Source: Actinomadura barringtoniae
GTDB taxonomy: Bacteria; Actinomycetota; Actinomycetes; Streptosporangiales; Streptosporangiaceae
DNA length: 64,000 bases
NCBI RefSeq assembly: GCF_017573505.1
Contig: NZ_JAGEOJ010000037.1
Span: forward strand, 17,878 to 81,877
Reading direction: 5' to 3'
Each line of letters opens with the position of its first letter. Within the stretch, counting starts at the first letter, position 1. The translations under genes were made by a program, and so were the position numbers. Positions 39,198 to 48,306 of this stretch are shown here, piece by piece. The notes beneath the pieces are model-generated. The model searched no databases, was not told the origin of the DNA, and saw nothing but the letters and a program-made list of their open reading frames with translations.

Positions 39198-40856
39198 GTG
39201 AGCGAGTGGCGGGTGTCGGGGTTCGAGGAGGTACGCGAACTCGGCCGTGGCGGGCAGGGTCGCGTCGTTCTCGCGCGCCACGCGACCCGGGGCACCCCCG
39301 TGGCGATCAAGTACCTGACGGCCGGTGCGGGCGAGGCCGAGATCGAGCGGCTGCGGCACGAGGCGCGGATGCTCGGCCAGGTCGAGAACCCGCACGTGGC
39401 GCGCCTGTACCGGCTCGTCGAGGGCGAGCAGGGCGTCGCGATCATCATGGAGGCCGTCGAGGGCGTCTCGTTCAAGGAGATCCTCCAGCGGTACGGGACG
39501 CTGGAGCCCGAGGCGGCGCTGACCGTTCTCAAGGGGTCGCTGCTCGGTCTCGCCGCCGCGCACGCCGTGGGCGTCGTTCATCGTGATTACAAGCCCGCGA
39601 ACGTGGTCGTCCCGGCGGACGGCCGCAGCAAACTGATCGACTTCGGCATCGCCACCGAAGCGGGCTCCACGTCGGCGGCGGGCACCCCCATCTACATGGC
39701 TCCCGAGCAGTGGCGCGGCGAGGCCGCCTCCCCCGCCACCGACGTCTACGCCGCGACCTGCGTGTTCTACGAGTGCGTCACCGGGCACCGGCCGTTCCCT
39801 CCAGGCGACCGCGCCGCGCTCATGAAGGGCCACCTCAGCGACCCGGTCCCGCTCGACGAGGTCCCCGAGCCGCTCCGGCCCCTGGTCGTGCGCGGCATGG
39901 CCAAGGAGGCGGACGAACGGCCCGCGAGCGCGGCGGCGTTCGTCGGTGAGCTCGAAGGAATCGCGCAGAGCACGTACGGCCCGGAATGGGAGACGCACGG
40001 CGTGCGCGCGCTGGCCGGGACCGCGCTGGCCCTGGCCGCCCTGTTCCCACTCGCGGCGGCAGGCCTGGCGCCTACCGCGGCCGCCGGTGCGGCGGGCACC
40101 GCGAGCGCGGCCGGCTCAGGCGGCATCCTGACCGCGATCGGCACCAAGACCGCCGTCGTCGTCGCCGGAACGGCCGTGGTCGGCGCCACCGCGGGCGGCG
40201 GCTACGGCGTCTACCAGGCGACCAAGCCCGAACCCGAGCATCGTCCGGTCGCCGCCACGACCTCCCCGGCGACGCCCGCCAAGACGCTGACGGTCGGCAA
40301 GTTCAGGCTGGCCGTGCCCCTGGCGTGGAAGGTCACGCAGCTGCGCGATTACAGCCAGGGTGACAAGCTGACCGACAGCTACCGGATCGACGTCGCGGGC
40401 ACAGACTGCGCGGCCAACAAGCGCGACGCCCAGAACACCGTGTGGGGCAAGAAATACGACTACACGACCAACTGCGCCAGCTTCGCCGTGCTGGGCGACA
40501 CCTGGATCCACCCGCCGAGCACCCGCGAGATCCAGTCCTACGAGCCCATCGCGCCGTTCCACCCCGGCACCGATCCCTCGCACGTCTGCCCGACCGACCC
40601 GGTGAAGTACAACGGCGTACGGGCCCCGCTGCCGAACAAGCCGCAGGTGCAGAAGCTCGCGCCGGTCGGCGATCACCAGGCCGAATACCGCCAGTGGCGC
40701 GAGCAGTGCTGGGACTACGGCGCGAGCGCCTCCAACCAGGGCCAGGTCTACTTCGTGCAGCGCCTCTGGTACCTCCCGCAGTCGAAGATCCTGATCATCG
40801 ACGAGTGGAACACGCCGGGCCTCGACGCGATCCTGCGGAAGGCGACCTGGCTATGA
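39198..40856 (+). CDS. Membrane Ser/Thr protein kinase (PASTA-less, unique extracytoplasmic domain), copy 1
   Basis: 552 aa. A PknB-type kinase domain spans 1-270: Gly loop GRGGQGRV (17-24), ATP Lys38, catalytic HRDYKPAN with Asp130, DFGIA and APEQW. HRD is followed by Tyr rather than Leu. Two hydrophobic stretches follow (ALAGTALALAALFPLAAAGLA and TAVVVAGTAVVGATAGGGYG); the second probably crosses the membrane and precedes YQATKP. The C-terminal 190 residues are extracytoplasmic, with several Cys and a terminal motif ILIIDEWNTPGLDAILRKATWL-like tail shared by its paralogue. GTG 39198 follows GAGGAG by 5 nt. Its TGA overlaps a small ORF duplicating its tail, and the full paralogue follows immediately. 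Confidence 0.92.
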   Translation: MSEWRVSGFEEVRELGRGGQGRVVLARHATRGTPVAIKYLTAGAGEAEIERLRHEARMLGQVENPHVARLYRLVEGEQGVAIIMEAVEGVSFKEILQRYGTLEPEAALTVLKGSLLGLAAAHAVGVVHRDYKPANVVVPADGRSKLIDFGIATEAGSTSAAGTPIYMAPEQWRGEAASPATDVYAATCVFYECVTGHRPFPPGDRAALMKGHLSDPVPLDEVPEPLRPLVVRGMAKEADERPASAAAFVGELEGIAQSTYGPEWETHGVRALAGTALALAALFPLAAAGLAPTAAAGAAGTASAAGSGGILTAIGTKTAVVVAGTAVVGATAGGGYGVYQATKPEPEHRPVAATTSPATPAKTLTVGKFRLAVPLAWKVTQLRDYSQGDKLTDSYRIDVAGTDCAANKRDAQNTVWGKKYDYTTNCASFAVLGDTWIHPPSTREIQSYEPIAPFHPGTDPSHVCPTDPVKYNGVRAPLPNKPQVQKLAPVGDHQAEYRQWREQCWDYGASASNQGQVYFVQRLWYLPQSKILIIDEWNTPGLDAILRKATWL

Positions 40857-40948
40857 CCGACAAGCTCCCTCGACCCACTCTGCCGATCATCGATGAGTGG
40901 AACACCCCCCGCCTAGAAAAGATCTTGGAGCAGGCAATATGGCTGTGA
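40853..40948 (+). pseudogene. 31-residue orphan copy of the kinase C-terminal tail
   Basis: ATG 40853 overlaps the upstream kinase stop (ATGA), and the frame reads MTDKLPRPTLP, then IIDEWNTPRLEKILEQAIWL, which matches the C-terminal tails of both flanking kinases (IIDEWNTPGLDAILRKATWL and VDIWKTPNLEAILQKATWI). It ends inside the next kinase start region. The simplest reading is the residue of a third tandem kinase copy whose body was deleted by unequal recombination. Translation through it would couple the two kinases. It might also be an expressed mini-protein. Confidence 0.65.
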
Positions 40949-42648
40949 CCGAGTGGCGCGTTTCCGGATTCTCCGAAGTCAAGGAGCTCGGCCGTGGTGG
41001 CCAGGGCCGGGTGGTCCTCGCCCGGCACAACGACCGCGGAACGCCCGTCGCCATCAAATATCTGACCGCCGACGCCGACGCGGCGGCCCAGGAACGGCTG
41101 CGGCACGAGGCCCGCATGCTGGGCCAGGTCGACAACCCCTACGTCGCCAAGCTCTACCGGCTGGTGGAGACCGAGCAGGGCGTCGCGATCATCATGGAGG
41201 CCGTGGAGGGCGTCTCGTTCAAGGAGATCCTCCAGCGGTATGGAACGCTCGAACCCGAGGCGGCGCTGACCGTTCTCAAGGGGTCGCTGATCGGGCTGGC
41301 CGCCGCGCACGCGATCGGCGTGATCCACCGCGACTACAAGCCGGCGAACGTCATCGTCCCGGCGGACGGGCGCAGCAAGCTGATCGACTTCGGCATCGCC
41401 ACCCGTGACGGCGCCGCGTCGGCGGCGGGCACGCCGTCGTACATGGCGCCCGAGCAGTGGCAGGGGCAGTCCGCCTCCCCCGCCACCGACGTGTACGCGG
41501 CGACCTGCGTCTTCTACGAGTGCGTGACCGGCCACAAGCCGTTCAGCGCCCCGAACACCCCGGCGATGATGAACCAGCACGTCAACGTCCCGGTGCCGGT
41601 CGAGGAGATGCCCGAGCCGCTGCGGCAGCTCGTGCTGCGCGGGATGGCCAAGAACCCGGCCGAACGCCCGGCGGGCGCCGCCGCGTTCGTCGGCGAACTG
41701 GAGCACGTCGCCCGCAGCGTGTACGGGTCGGACTGGGAGTCGCGCGGCGTGCGCGCCCTGGCGGGCAGCGCCCTCGCGCTGGCCGCGCTCTTCCCGCTGG
41801 CCGCGGCCGGTCTCGTGCCGACCGCCACGGCCACGGCGGGCGCCGCCGGGGCGGGCGCGAGCGCGAGCGGCGCCGCGAGCTCCAGCGGGCTCATCGGCAC
41901 GCTCGGCACCAAGGCGACCGTCGCCATCGCCGGCACGGCGGTCGTCGGCGCGGTCGCCGGCGGCTACGGGGTCTACCAGGCGACCAAGCCCGAGCCGAAG
42001 CGCCGCCCGGCCGCCGCCACCGCCGCGCCCACCAAGCCGATCAAGGTCGGCAAGATCTCCGTCTCGGTCCCGTTGACCTGGACCCTGCAGCCCCTGGGCG
42101 ACTTCGATGAGATCGACAGCAACTTCAAGACGCACAAGCGGCCCGGCGACAGCTACTTCGTCTCGACGGTCCCCGGCAAGCGCTGCACGAAGGGCTCGAC
42201 GGACGGCAAGGTCTACCCCGGCGTCGCGCCCTCCTGCCCCGGCTTCTTCGTCTTCGGCCCCGGCTTCGTCAACGGCAAGGTGCCCAACTACCTCAACCAG
42301 CCCTACAAGGAGAGCGACACCTTCGGCGTGCTGCTCAACGAGGACTCGGGCATGAGCTGCCCGCAGTACGGCCAGTACCGCGCCGTCGGCGTCGCGAAGG
42401 GCGCCAAGGCCACGGTCCAGAAGCTCGACCCGGTCGGCTCGCACAAGGCGAACTTCCACGAGTGGCTCGTGCCGTGCTGGACCCGGGTCAAGGGCCCGAA
42501 CGACCCGGAGGGCTTCGGGCCGACCGCCAAGACGGCGACCACCTACACCGAACGGCTCTGGTACCTGCCCGAGTCCAAGATCCTCATCGTCGACATCTGG
42601 AAGACGCCGAACCTCGAGGCGATCCTCCAGAAGGCCACCTGGATCTAG
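40939..42648 (+). CDS. Membrane Ser/Thr protein kinase, copy 2
   Basis: 569 aa. It is collinear with copy 1: WRVSGFSEVKELGRGGQGRVV, the invariant Lys in VAIKYL, HRDYKPANVIVP, DFGIATRDG and APEQWQGQ, then an Ala/Gly-rich hydrophobic region with a membrane helix (TVAIAGTAVVGAVAGGYGVY), then an extracytoplasmic domain of about 200 residues with conserved Cys and the tail ILQKATWI. The kinase halves are much more alike than the outer domains, suggesting a shared cytoplasmic job but different external sensing. ATG 40939 is preceded by TTGGAG; the start lies inside the orphan tail ORF. Convergent with the ABC ATPase gene at 42662 across 13 bp. Confidence 0.92.
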   Translation: MAVTEWRVSGFSEVKELGRGGQGRVVLARHNDRGTPVAIKYLTADADAAAQERLRHEARMLGQVDNPYVAKLYRLVETEQGVAIIMEAVEGVSFKEILQRYGTLEPEAALTVLKGSLIGLAAAHAIGVIHRDYKPANVIVPADGRSKLIDFGIATRDGAASAAGTPSYMAPEQWQGQSASPATDVYAATCVFYECVTGHKPFSAPNTPAMMNQHVNVPVPVEEMPEPLRQLVLRGMAKNPAERPAGAAAFVGELEHVARSVYGSDWESRGVRALAGSALALAALFPLAAAGLVPTATATAGAAGAGASASGAASSSGLIGTLGTKATVAIAGTAVVGAVAGGYGVYQATKPEPKRRPAAATAAPTKPIKVGKISVSVPLTWTLQPLGDFDEIDSNFKTHKRPGDSYFVSTVPGKRCTKGSTDGKVYPGVAPSCPGFFVFGPGFVNGKVPNYLNQPYKESDTFGVLLNEDSGMSCPQYGQYRAVGVAKGAKATVQKLDPVGSHKANFHEWLVPCWTRVKGPNDPEGFGPTAKTATTYTERLWYLPESKILIVDIWKTPNLEAILQKATWI

Positions 42649-42661
42649 TCGCCGGTGTGAT

Positions 42662-43701
<1,040 letters not shown>

Positions 43702-43705
<4 letters not shown>

Positions 43706-44757
43706 CGCGCCTGCTCCACTCTGCGCCGGACGATCAGGTTGACGACGGTCGCGATGAGCAGCATGGCGCCGAGGAAGAACTTGAACCAGTCGGGGTTCCA
43801 CTCGGCGTAGACGATGCCCTTGTTGACCATGCCGAAGATGAACGCGCCGATGGCCGCGCCGATCGCCGAGCCGTAGCCGCCGGTCAGCAGGCAGCCGCCG
43901 ATGACCGCGCAGATGATGTAGAAGAACTCGTTGCCGACGCCCTCGCCGGACTGCACGGTCGCGAACGCGAAGACCAGGTGCATCCCGGAGATCCACGCGC
44001 AGAACGCCACGCCCATGAACAGCCCGATCTTGGTGCGGGCGACCGGGACGCCCACCGCGCGGGCGCTCGGCGCCGCGCCGCCGACCGCGAAGATCCAGTT
44101 GCCGGTACGGGTGCGCAGCAGGATCCAGGTGGCGACCGCGACCAGGGCGATCCACCAGAACACGGTGATGTTGACGTTGACGCCGGCGATGTCCACGTCC
44201 GAGGCGAACACCTTGCGCGCCGACTCGAACCCGTCCATGTCGCGGACCGAGTCGGTGGCGACATTGCCGGTGACGGCCTTGGTCACGCCGAGGTTGGCGC
44301 CCGCGAGCATGAAGAACGTCGCGAGCGTGATGATGAAGCTCGGCAGCCCGGTCTTGACGTACAGCAGGCCGTTCAGGAAGCCGAACGCCAGCGTCACGAC
44401 CAGCGAGATCGCGATGCCGATCCACAGGTTCAGCGTGAGCTGGTAGCTGATCAGCGCGCAGATCAGCGCCACGCTCGGCACCATGACCCCGGCGGACAGG
44501 TCGAACTCGCCGCCGATCATCAGCAGCGAGACGCCGACCGCCATGATCCCGTACAGCGAGCTGGCGTACAGGACCGTGGAGAACGAGTCGGCCTGCAGGA
44601 ACGCGTCGGCGACGATCGAGAAGAAGACGAACACCGCCACCGCGCCGATCAGCGCGCCGAGCTCGGGGCGGCCGAGCAGCCGCCGCAGCGGCGACCGGCG
44701 AGCGACCCGCTCGTCCGGCGCCGGCTGCGGCGGCTCCACGGCGACTGCCTGCGCCAT
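43702..44757 (-). CDS. Sugar/polyol ABC transporter permease (RbsC/FrcC-like)
   Basis: 351 aa, with about 8-10 membrane helices; examples are LGALIGAVAVFVFFSIVADAFL, LYGIMAVGVSLLMIGGEFDLS and FFYIICAVIGGCLLTGGYGSAIGAAIGAFIFG. The EFDLSAGVM and GGCLLTGGYGS segments are hallmarks of the BPD_transp_2 family that imports monosaccharides and inositols. A basic N-terminus (ERVARRSPLRRLLGR) is cytoplasmic. ATG 44757 overlaps the stop of the binding-protein gene by one base (TGATG). The absence of a second permease gene implies a homodimer. Confidence 0.93.
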
Positions 44758-45740
44758 CAGCGGGTCCCCGCGTTGGCGAACTGCTCGATCGAGGCGGCGG
44801 TGTCCTTGGTGACGATGGCGGGCCCGGTGAGGACCGGCTTGCCGCCGCCGAGGACGTTGCCGTTGTTCTTCAGCAGCCAGATCGCGTCGACGCCCTCGTA
44901 GCCCTGGAGGTAGGGCTGCTGGTCCACGGCGAACTCGACGGTCCCGGCCTTGAGCTGGGCGACCAGGTCCTTGTTCATGTCGAACGTGGCGATCTTGGCC
45001 TTGCTGCTGGCCTCCTTGGCCGAGTCGGCGGCGGTGGCCGCGACGGCGGCGTTCAGCGTGAGGATGCCGTCGATGGACTTGTCGGCCTGCAGCTTGGCGG
45101 TGATGGACGACTTCACCTGGGGCATGTTGGTGCCCTGGACGAAGAGGTTCTGCATGTCGCCGCCGAAGGTCTTCTTGGCGCCGGCGCAGCGCGCCTCCAG
45201 GCCCACGTTGCCCTGCTCGTGGATGACGCACAGCGCCTTCTTGGCGCCCGACTTGGCGAGCTGGGTGCCCGCCGCCTCGCCCGCCACGCTCTCGTCCTGG
45301 CCGAAGTGCGCGACCGCGCCGAGCTGGGCGGACACCTCCGCGCCGGAGTTGATGGACACCACCGGGATCTTGGCGGCGGTGGCCTTGGCGATGACGTCCT
45401 TGAGTGCGTCGGGCTTGGCGAGGGTGACGACGATGCCGTCGACCTTCTGGTCGATGGCGGTCTGCACGAGCTGGGCCTGCTTGCCGCCGTCCGGGTCGGC
45501 CGAGTAGAGGAAGTCGACGTTGTCCTTGGCCGCCGCCGCCTTCGCTCCCTTCTGGACAATGTCCCAGAACGTGTCGCCGGGACCCGAGTGGGTGACCATC
45601 GCGACCTTCAGGCGCGGGCCGCCGCTCCCGGTCGTCGCCTTCTCCTCCGACTTCTTCCCGCCCGAGCTGCTGCAGCCGCCCAGCGCGAGGATCCCCGCCG
45701 CCGCGACGGCCAACAGGCCCGACCTCCGCATGAATCTCAT
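44757..45740 (-). CDS. Sugar/polyol ABC transporter substrate-binding lipoprotein
   Basis: 327 aa. The lipoprotein signal MRFMRRSGLLAVAAAGILALGGC carries a lipobox (LALGGC), so it is anchored to the outer face of the membrane. The mature part follows the periplasmic-binding-protein class I (Peripla_BP_4) pattern: VAMVTHSGPGDTFWDIVQKG, DGIVVTLAKPDAL, IPVVSINSGAEVSAQ, DGILTLNAAVA and FAVDQQPYLQGY. The ligand is probably a sugar or inositol, judged from the IolE-like and Gfo/Idh genes upstream on the same strand. ATG 45740 follows GGAGA by 8 nt; a longer frame is open upstream but precedes the signal peptide. Confidence 0.93.
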   Translation of the reverse strand: MRFMRRSGLLAVAAAGILALGGCSSSGGKKSEEKATTGSGGPRLKVAMVTHSGPGDTFWDIVQKGAKAAAAKDNVDFLYSADPDGGKQAQLVQTAIDQKVDGIVVTLAKPDALKDVIAKATAAKIPVVSINSGAEVSAQLGAVAHFGQDESVAGEAAGTQLAKSGAKKALCVIHEQGNVGLEARCAGAKKTFGGDMQNLFVQGTNMPQVKSSITAKLQADKSIDGILTLNAAVAATAADSAKEASSKAKIATFDMNKDLVAQLKAGTVEFAVDQQPYLQGYEGVDAIWLLKNNGNVLGGGKPVLTGPAIVTKDTAASIEQFANAGTR

Positions 45741-45981
45741 CGGCTGATCTCCGTTCTCTCCCCGAGGGGTGGACTGGGTCGAACTGAAGCGAGCTCGGGA
45801 CGAGCTCGAAAACGAACTCAGGACGAACCTAAGCCGTCCGAAGATCACAGATGGTAACGCCGAGCTTGCCTTTCCTTCTCATATCCCTTTCATGGACCTC
45901 GGGCAGTGCCTCCTCATGGCCGCCGGGCACTCTCCTCGTGGACGCCGGGCAGTCCTCCTCGTGGACGCCGGGCACTCCTCC
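45741..45981. promoter_or_regulatory. Intergenic region with paired CGAGCTCG palindromes and direct repeats
   Basis: This 241-bp gap precedes the binding-protein gene. Two CGAGCTCG palindromes at 45790-45797 and 45801-45808 are 11 bp apart (one helical turn), a likely regulator site for the transport operon. Nearer the isomerase stop, about 45905-45985, CGTGGACGCCGGGCA-type units repeat four times. No gene is seen. Confidence 0.45.
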
Positions 45982-46857
45982 TCATGGCCGTCGGGGCGCC
46001 GCCTCGACGAGGTAGGCCAGGCTGGCCGCGACGTTCTCGCGCGGCCCGTGGCCGGGATCGGGCTCGCCTCTCAGGATCGTGTCCTGCTCCATGACGTACC
46101 AGCCCTCGTACCCGGCGAGCTCCAGCGTCCTGACGATGGCGGTGATGTCGATGTCCCCCCGGCCGAGGGGCTTGTACATGTCGTTGCCGACGGCCTCGGT
46201 GTAGGTCACCCGTCCCTCCCGCACCCAGTCGGCCAGGACCGCGTCGACGTCCTTGAGGTGAACGTGGGCAATGCGGCGTGCGGCCGTACGGGCCAGCCAG
46301 AGCGGATCGGTGCCGCCGACGAGCAGGTGCCCGGTGTCCAGGCAGAGCTGGACGCCGCAGCCGCCGAGCACCATCTCCACGTCCTCGCGGCGTTCCACCA
46401 TGGTGCCGACGTGCGGATGCAGAACGGTTCGGTGGCCACGGGCGAGGGCCCTGCCCGCGACCATGTCCAGGTTGGCCAGCAGGGTCGCCCATCCCTTGGT
46501 GTCCAGCACTGGCCGTTCGTCATATCCGTCGAGCCCGGTCGCGGCGGCGAGGACCAGCAGGCCGCCTCCGTCGTCCCCGCCCAGGCCGTCCAGCGCGCGG
46601 TCCACATCCGGGATCGGGTCGTAGGTGGGGTCGTGCAGGACGACCGGGACGAACCCGCCGACCAGCTCCAGGTCGTAGGCGGCCAGCAGGGCGGCGCGTT
46701 CGCCCGGCTCCTCCGGCAGGAAGCCCTGCGGCCCGAGCTCGGTCGCCACCAGGCCGAGGTCGCGCATCTCGGCCAGCACACGGCCGGGCTCGAGCTGGTG
46801 GCCCCAGCCCGGCACCTCGCTCACGCCCCACGAGATCGGGGCGCCGGCGATTCTCAT
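45982..46857 (-). CDS. Sugar phosphate isomerase/epimerase, IolE/xylose-isomerase-like TIM barrel
   Basis: 291 aa. The AP-endonuclease-2/TIM-barrel family is indicated by MRIAGAPISWGVSEVPGWG, LGLVATELGPQGFLP, HRTVLHPHVGTMVE, LCLDTGHLLVGGTDP, AHVHLKDVDAVL and GWYVMEQDT, which place the Glu, His and Asp metal ligands of the fold. IolE members dehydrate 2-keto-myo-inositol; others epimerise keto sugars. Here the type is suggested by the dehydrogenase partner and the carbohydrate importer. ATG 46857 overlaps the Gfo/Idh stop (ATGA). The precise substrate is not certain. Confidence 0.85.
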   Translation of the reverse strand: MRIAGAPISWGVSEVPGWGHQLEPGRVLAEMRDLGLVATELGPQGFLPEEPGERAALLAAYDLELVGGFVPVVLHDPTYDPIPDVDRALDGLGGDDGGGLLVLAAATGLDGYDERPVLDTKGWATLLANLDMVAGRALARGHRTVLHPHVGTMVERREDVEMVLGGCGVQLCLDTGHLLVGGTDPLWLARTAARRIAHVHLKDVDAVLADWVREGRVTYTEAVGNDMYKPLGRGDIDITAIVRTLELAGYEGWYVMEQDTILRGEPDPGHGPRENVAASLAYLVEAAPRRP

Positions 46858-48149
46858 CGTCGGACCTCCTCCAGCTCGACGACCCGGCCTTCGACCTTGG
46901 ACAGTTCGCAGGCCTCGGCCAGGTAGCAGGCCTCCAGGGCTTCCTCGGGCGGGCACGGGTTCGCCCGGTGGCCCGCGAGCATGTCGACGAACGCCCGCAG
47001 CTCGGCGTCGTAGGCCGCCGCGAAGCGCTCGAGGAAGCCGCTGTACGGCGGGTTTCTCGGGGGGTACGGGGGCTCGTCCCCCCTCGAAAGGTAGGGCGTG
47101 TTCCTCGGATCCAGCGCCGACCGCTCAGGGACCGCGCTGATGGGCGTACGGTCGTCCAGGCCCGCGACGAGGCTGTCCTTGGACCCGAAGACCTCCAGGC
47201 GCACGTCGTAGCCGGCGGCGTTGTAGCGGGTGGCCGAGGCCGTGCACAGCGTGCCGTCGTCGAGCGTGAGCAGCGCCGTCCCGGTGTCGACGTCGCCGCA
47301 CTCGCGGAAGATCTCGTCGCCCTTGTTGCCGCCCATCGCCATGACGCGGACCACCTCGCGGCCGGTGACGTACCGGATGGAGTCCAGGTCGTGGATCACG
47401 CAGTCCCGGAAGAGGCCGCCCGACGTCGGGACGTACCCCGGCGGTGGCGGCGACGGGTCGAAGCTGCAGGACCTGACGGTGTGGAGCCAGCCCAGCCGTC
47501 CCGACTGGACCGCCTCGCGCGCCGCCTGGTAGCCGACGTCGAAGCGGCGCTGGAACCCCACCTGCACCGCGATGCCCGCCGCGGCCGCCCTGCACACTGT
47601 TTGGAACGTTCCATCGACATCGGAGGCCAGCGGCTTCTCGCAGAACACGGAAATCCCCGCGTCGATGGCGCGCCCGACCAGTTCAGCGTGCGCGTTCGTC
47701 GCCGCCGCGATCACGACCCCGTCCAGCCCCGCCCCGAAGAGCGCATCGACCGACTCGGCGGCGCTCACCGGCGCGAGCGACCCGGCTGTGCCGGAGGCCC
47801 GGCCGCTGGCCGGACCCTCGGCCGGGCCGTGGACCGGGCCGCGGACCATGCCCCCGGCCGAACCGCCGGCCGGGCCCGTGGCCGGACCGTTGGCCATGCC
47901 CACAGCCGGGCCGTTTGCCGGGCGGTCGGCCGGGCTCGCTGCCGGGCGGTCGGCCGGGCGGTCGGCGATGCCTGCCGCGAAGGCCGGCGTCTGGGCGGGC
48001 GGGTGGACGGGGGCGAGGCGGGCCGCGAGGTCGCGGGCCCTTTCCGGATCGACGTCGGCGACGATCAGCGCCTCGATCCCGGGGAGTTCGCGCAGTGCCG
48101 CGGCGTGGCGCGCCCCGATGCGGCCCGCTCCGGCAAGTCCGATTCTCAT
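46854..48149 (-). CDS. Gfo/Idh/MocA-family NAD(P)-dependent sugar/inositol dehydrogenase with low-complexity insertion
   Basis: 431 aa, versus about 335-345 usual. The N-terminal Rossmann motif GLAGAGRIGARH is followed at about 55-130 by a foreign-looking Gly/Pro/Ala/Arg repeat (ADRPADRPAAS, ANGPAVGMANGPATGPAGG and so on) inserted before the strand GVVIAAATNAHAEL. The catalytic EKP motif (VFCEKPLASD), the C-terminal substrate domain with GGLFRDCVIHDLDSIRYV, and the DTGTALLTLDDG sheet are intact. It likely oxidises myo-inositol or a related sugar to the keto form for the IolE-like partner, whose gene overlaps its stop. ATG 48149 follows GGGAGGGG by 6 nt. A LacI-type operator lies 43 bp upstream and a perfect one lies inside the gene. 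Confidence 0.9.
   Translation of the reverse strand: MRIGLAGAGRIGARHAAALRELPGIEALIVADVDPERARDLAARLAPVHPPAQTPAFAAGIADRPADRPAASPADRPANGPAVGMANGPATGPAGGSAGGMVRGPVHGPAEGPASGRASGTAGSLAPVSAAESVDALFGAGLDGVVIAAATNAHAELVGRAIDAGISVFCEKPLASDVDGTFQTVCRAAAAGIAVQVGFQRRFDVGYQAAREAVQSGRLGWLHTVRSCSFDPSPPPPGYVPTSGGLFRDCVIHDLDSIRYVTGREVVRVMAMGGNKGDEIFRECGDVDTGTALLTLDDGTLCTASATRYNAAGYDVRLEVFGSKDSLVAGLDDRTPISAVPERSALDPRNTPYLSRGDEPPYPPRNPPYSGFLERFAAAYDAELRAFVDMLAGHRANPCPPEEALEACYLAEACELSKVEGRVVELEEVRR
47601..47612. promoter_or_regulatory. Perfect LacI-type operator inside the dehydrogenase gene
   Basis: TGGAACGTTCCA is a perfect 12-bp palindrome with the central CG pair typical of LacI/GalR-family operators. It lies in the coding region about 590 bp from the upstream site at 48192, the sort of auxiliary operator that permits looping. 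The regulator gene is not in the window. Confidence 0.55.
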
Positions 48150-48191
48150 GGGTCCCCTCCCGTGTGCGGTTGGGATGAGCCCCGAGTCTGC

Positions 48192-48203
48192 TGGAGCGTT
48201 CCA
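48192..48203. promoter_or_regulatory. LacI-type operator upstream of the dehydrogenase gene
   Basis: TGGAGCGTTCCA (one mismatched pair in the dyad) is centred 48 bp before the minus-strand ATG at 48149. It matches the intragenic palindrome except at one base, so both probably bind the same LacI/GalR-type repressor controlling the sugar/inositol cluster. Confidence 0.6.
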
Positions 48204-48306
48204 GGGCAGTCAACGGAGCGGACCGACTGTGGCCGCGAAACCAGGCGTCCGAAACAATCGGGGGGAGGTCGTTCCACTCAAGGCGACCAAGCGCTAGTTT
48301 GATCGC

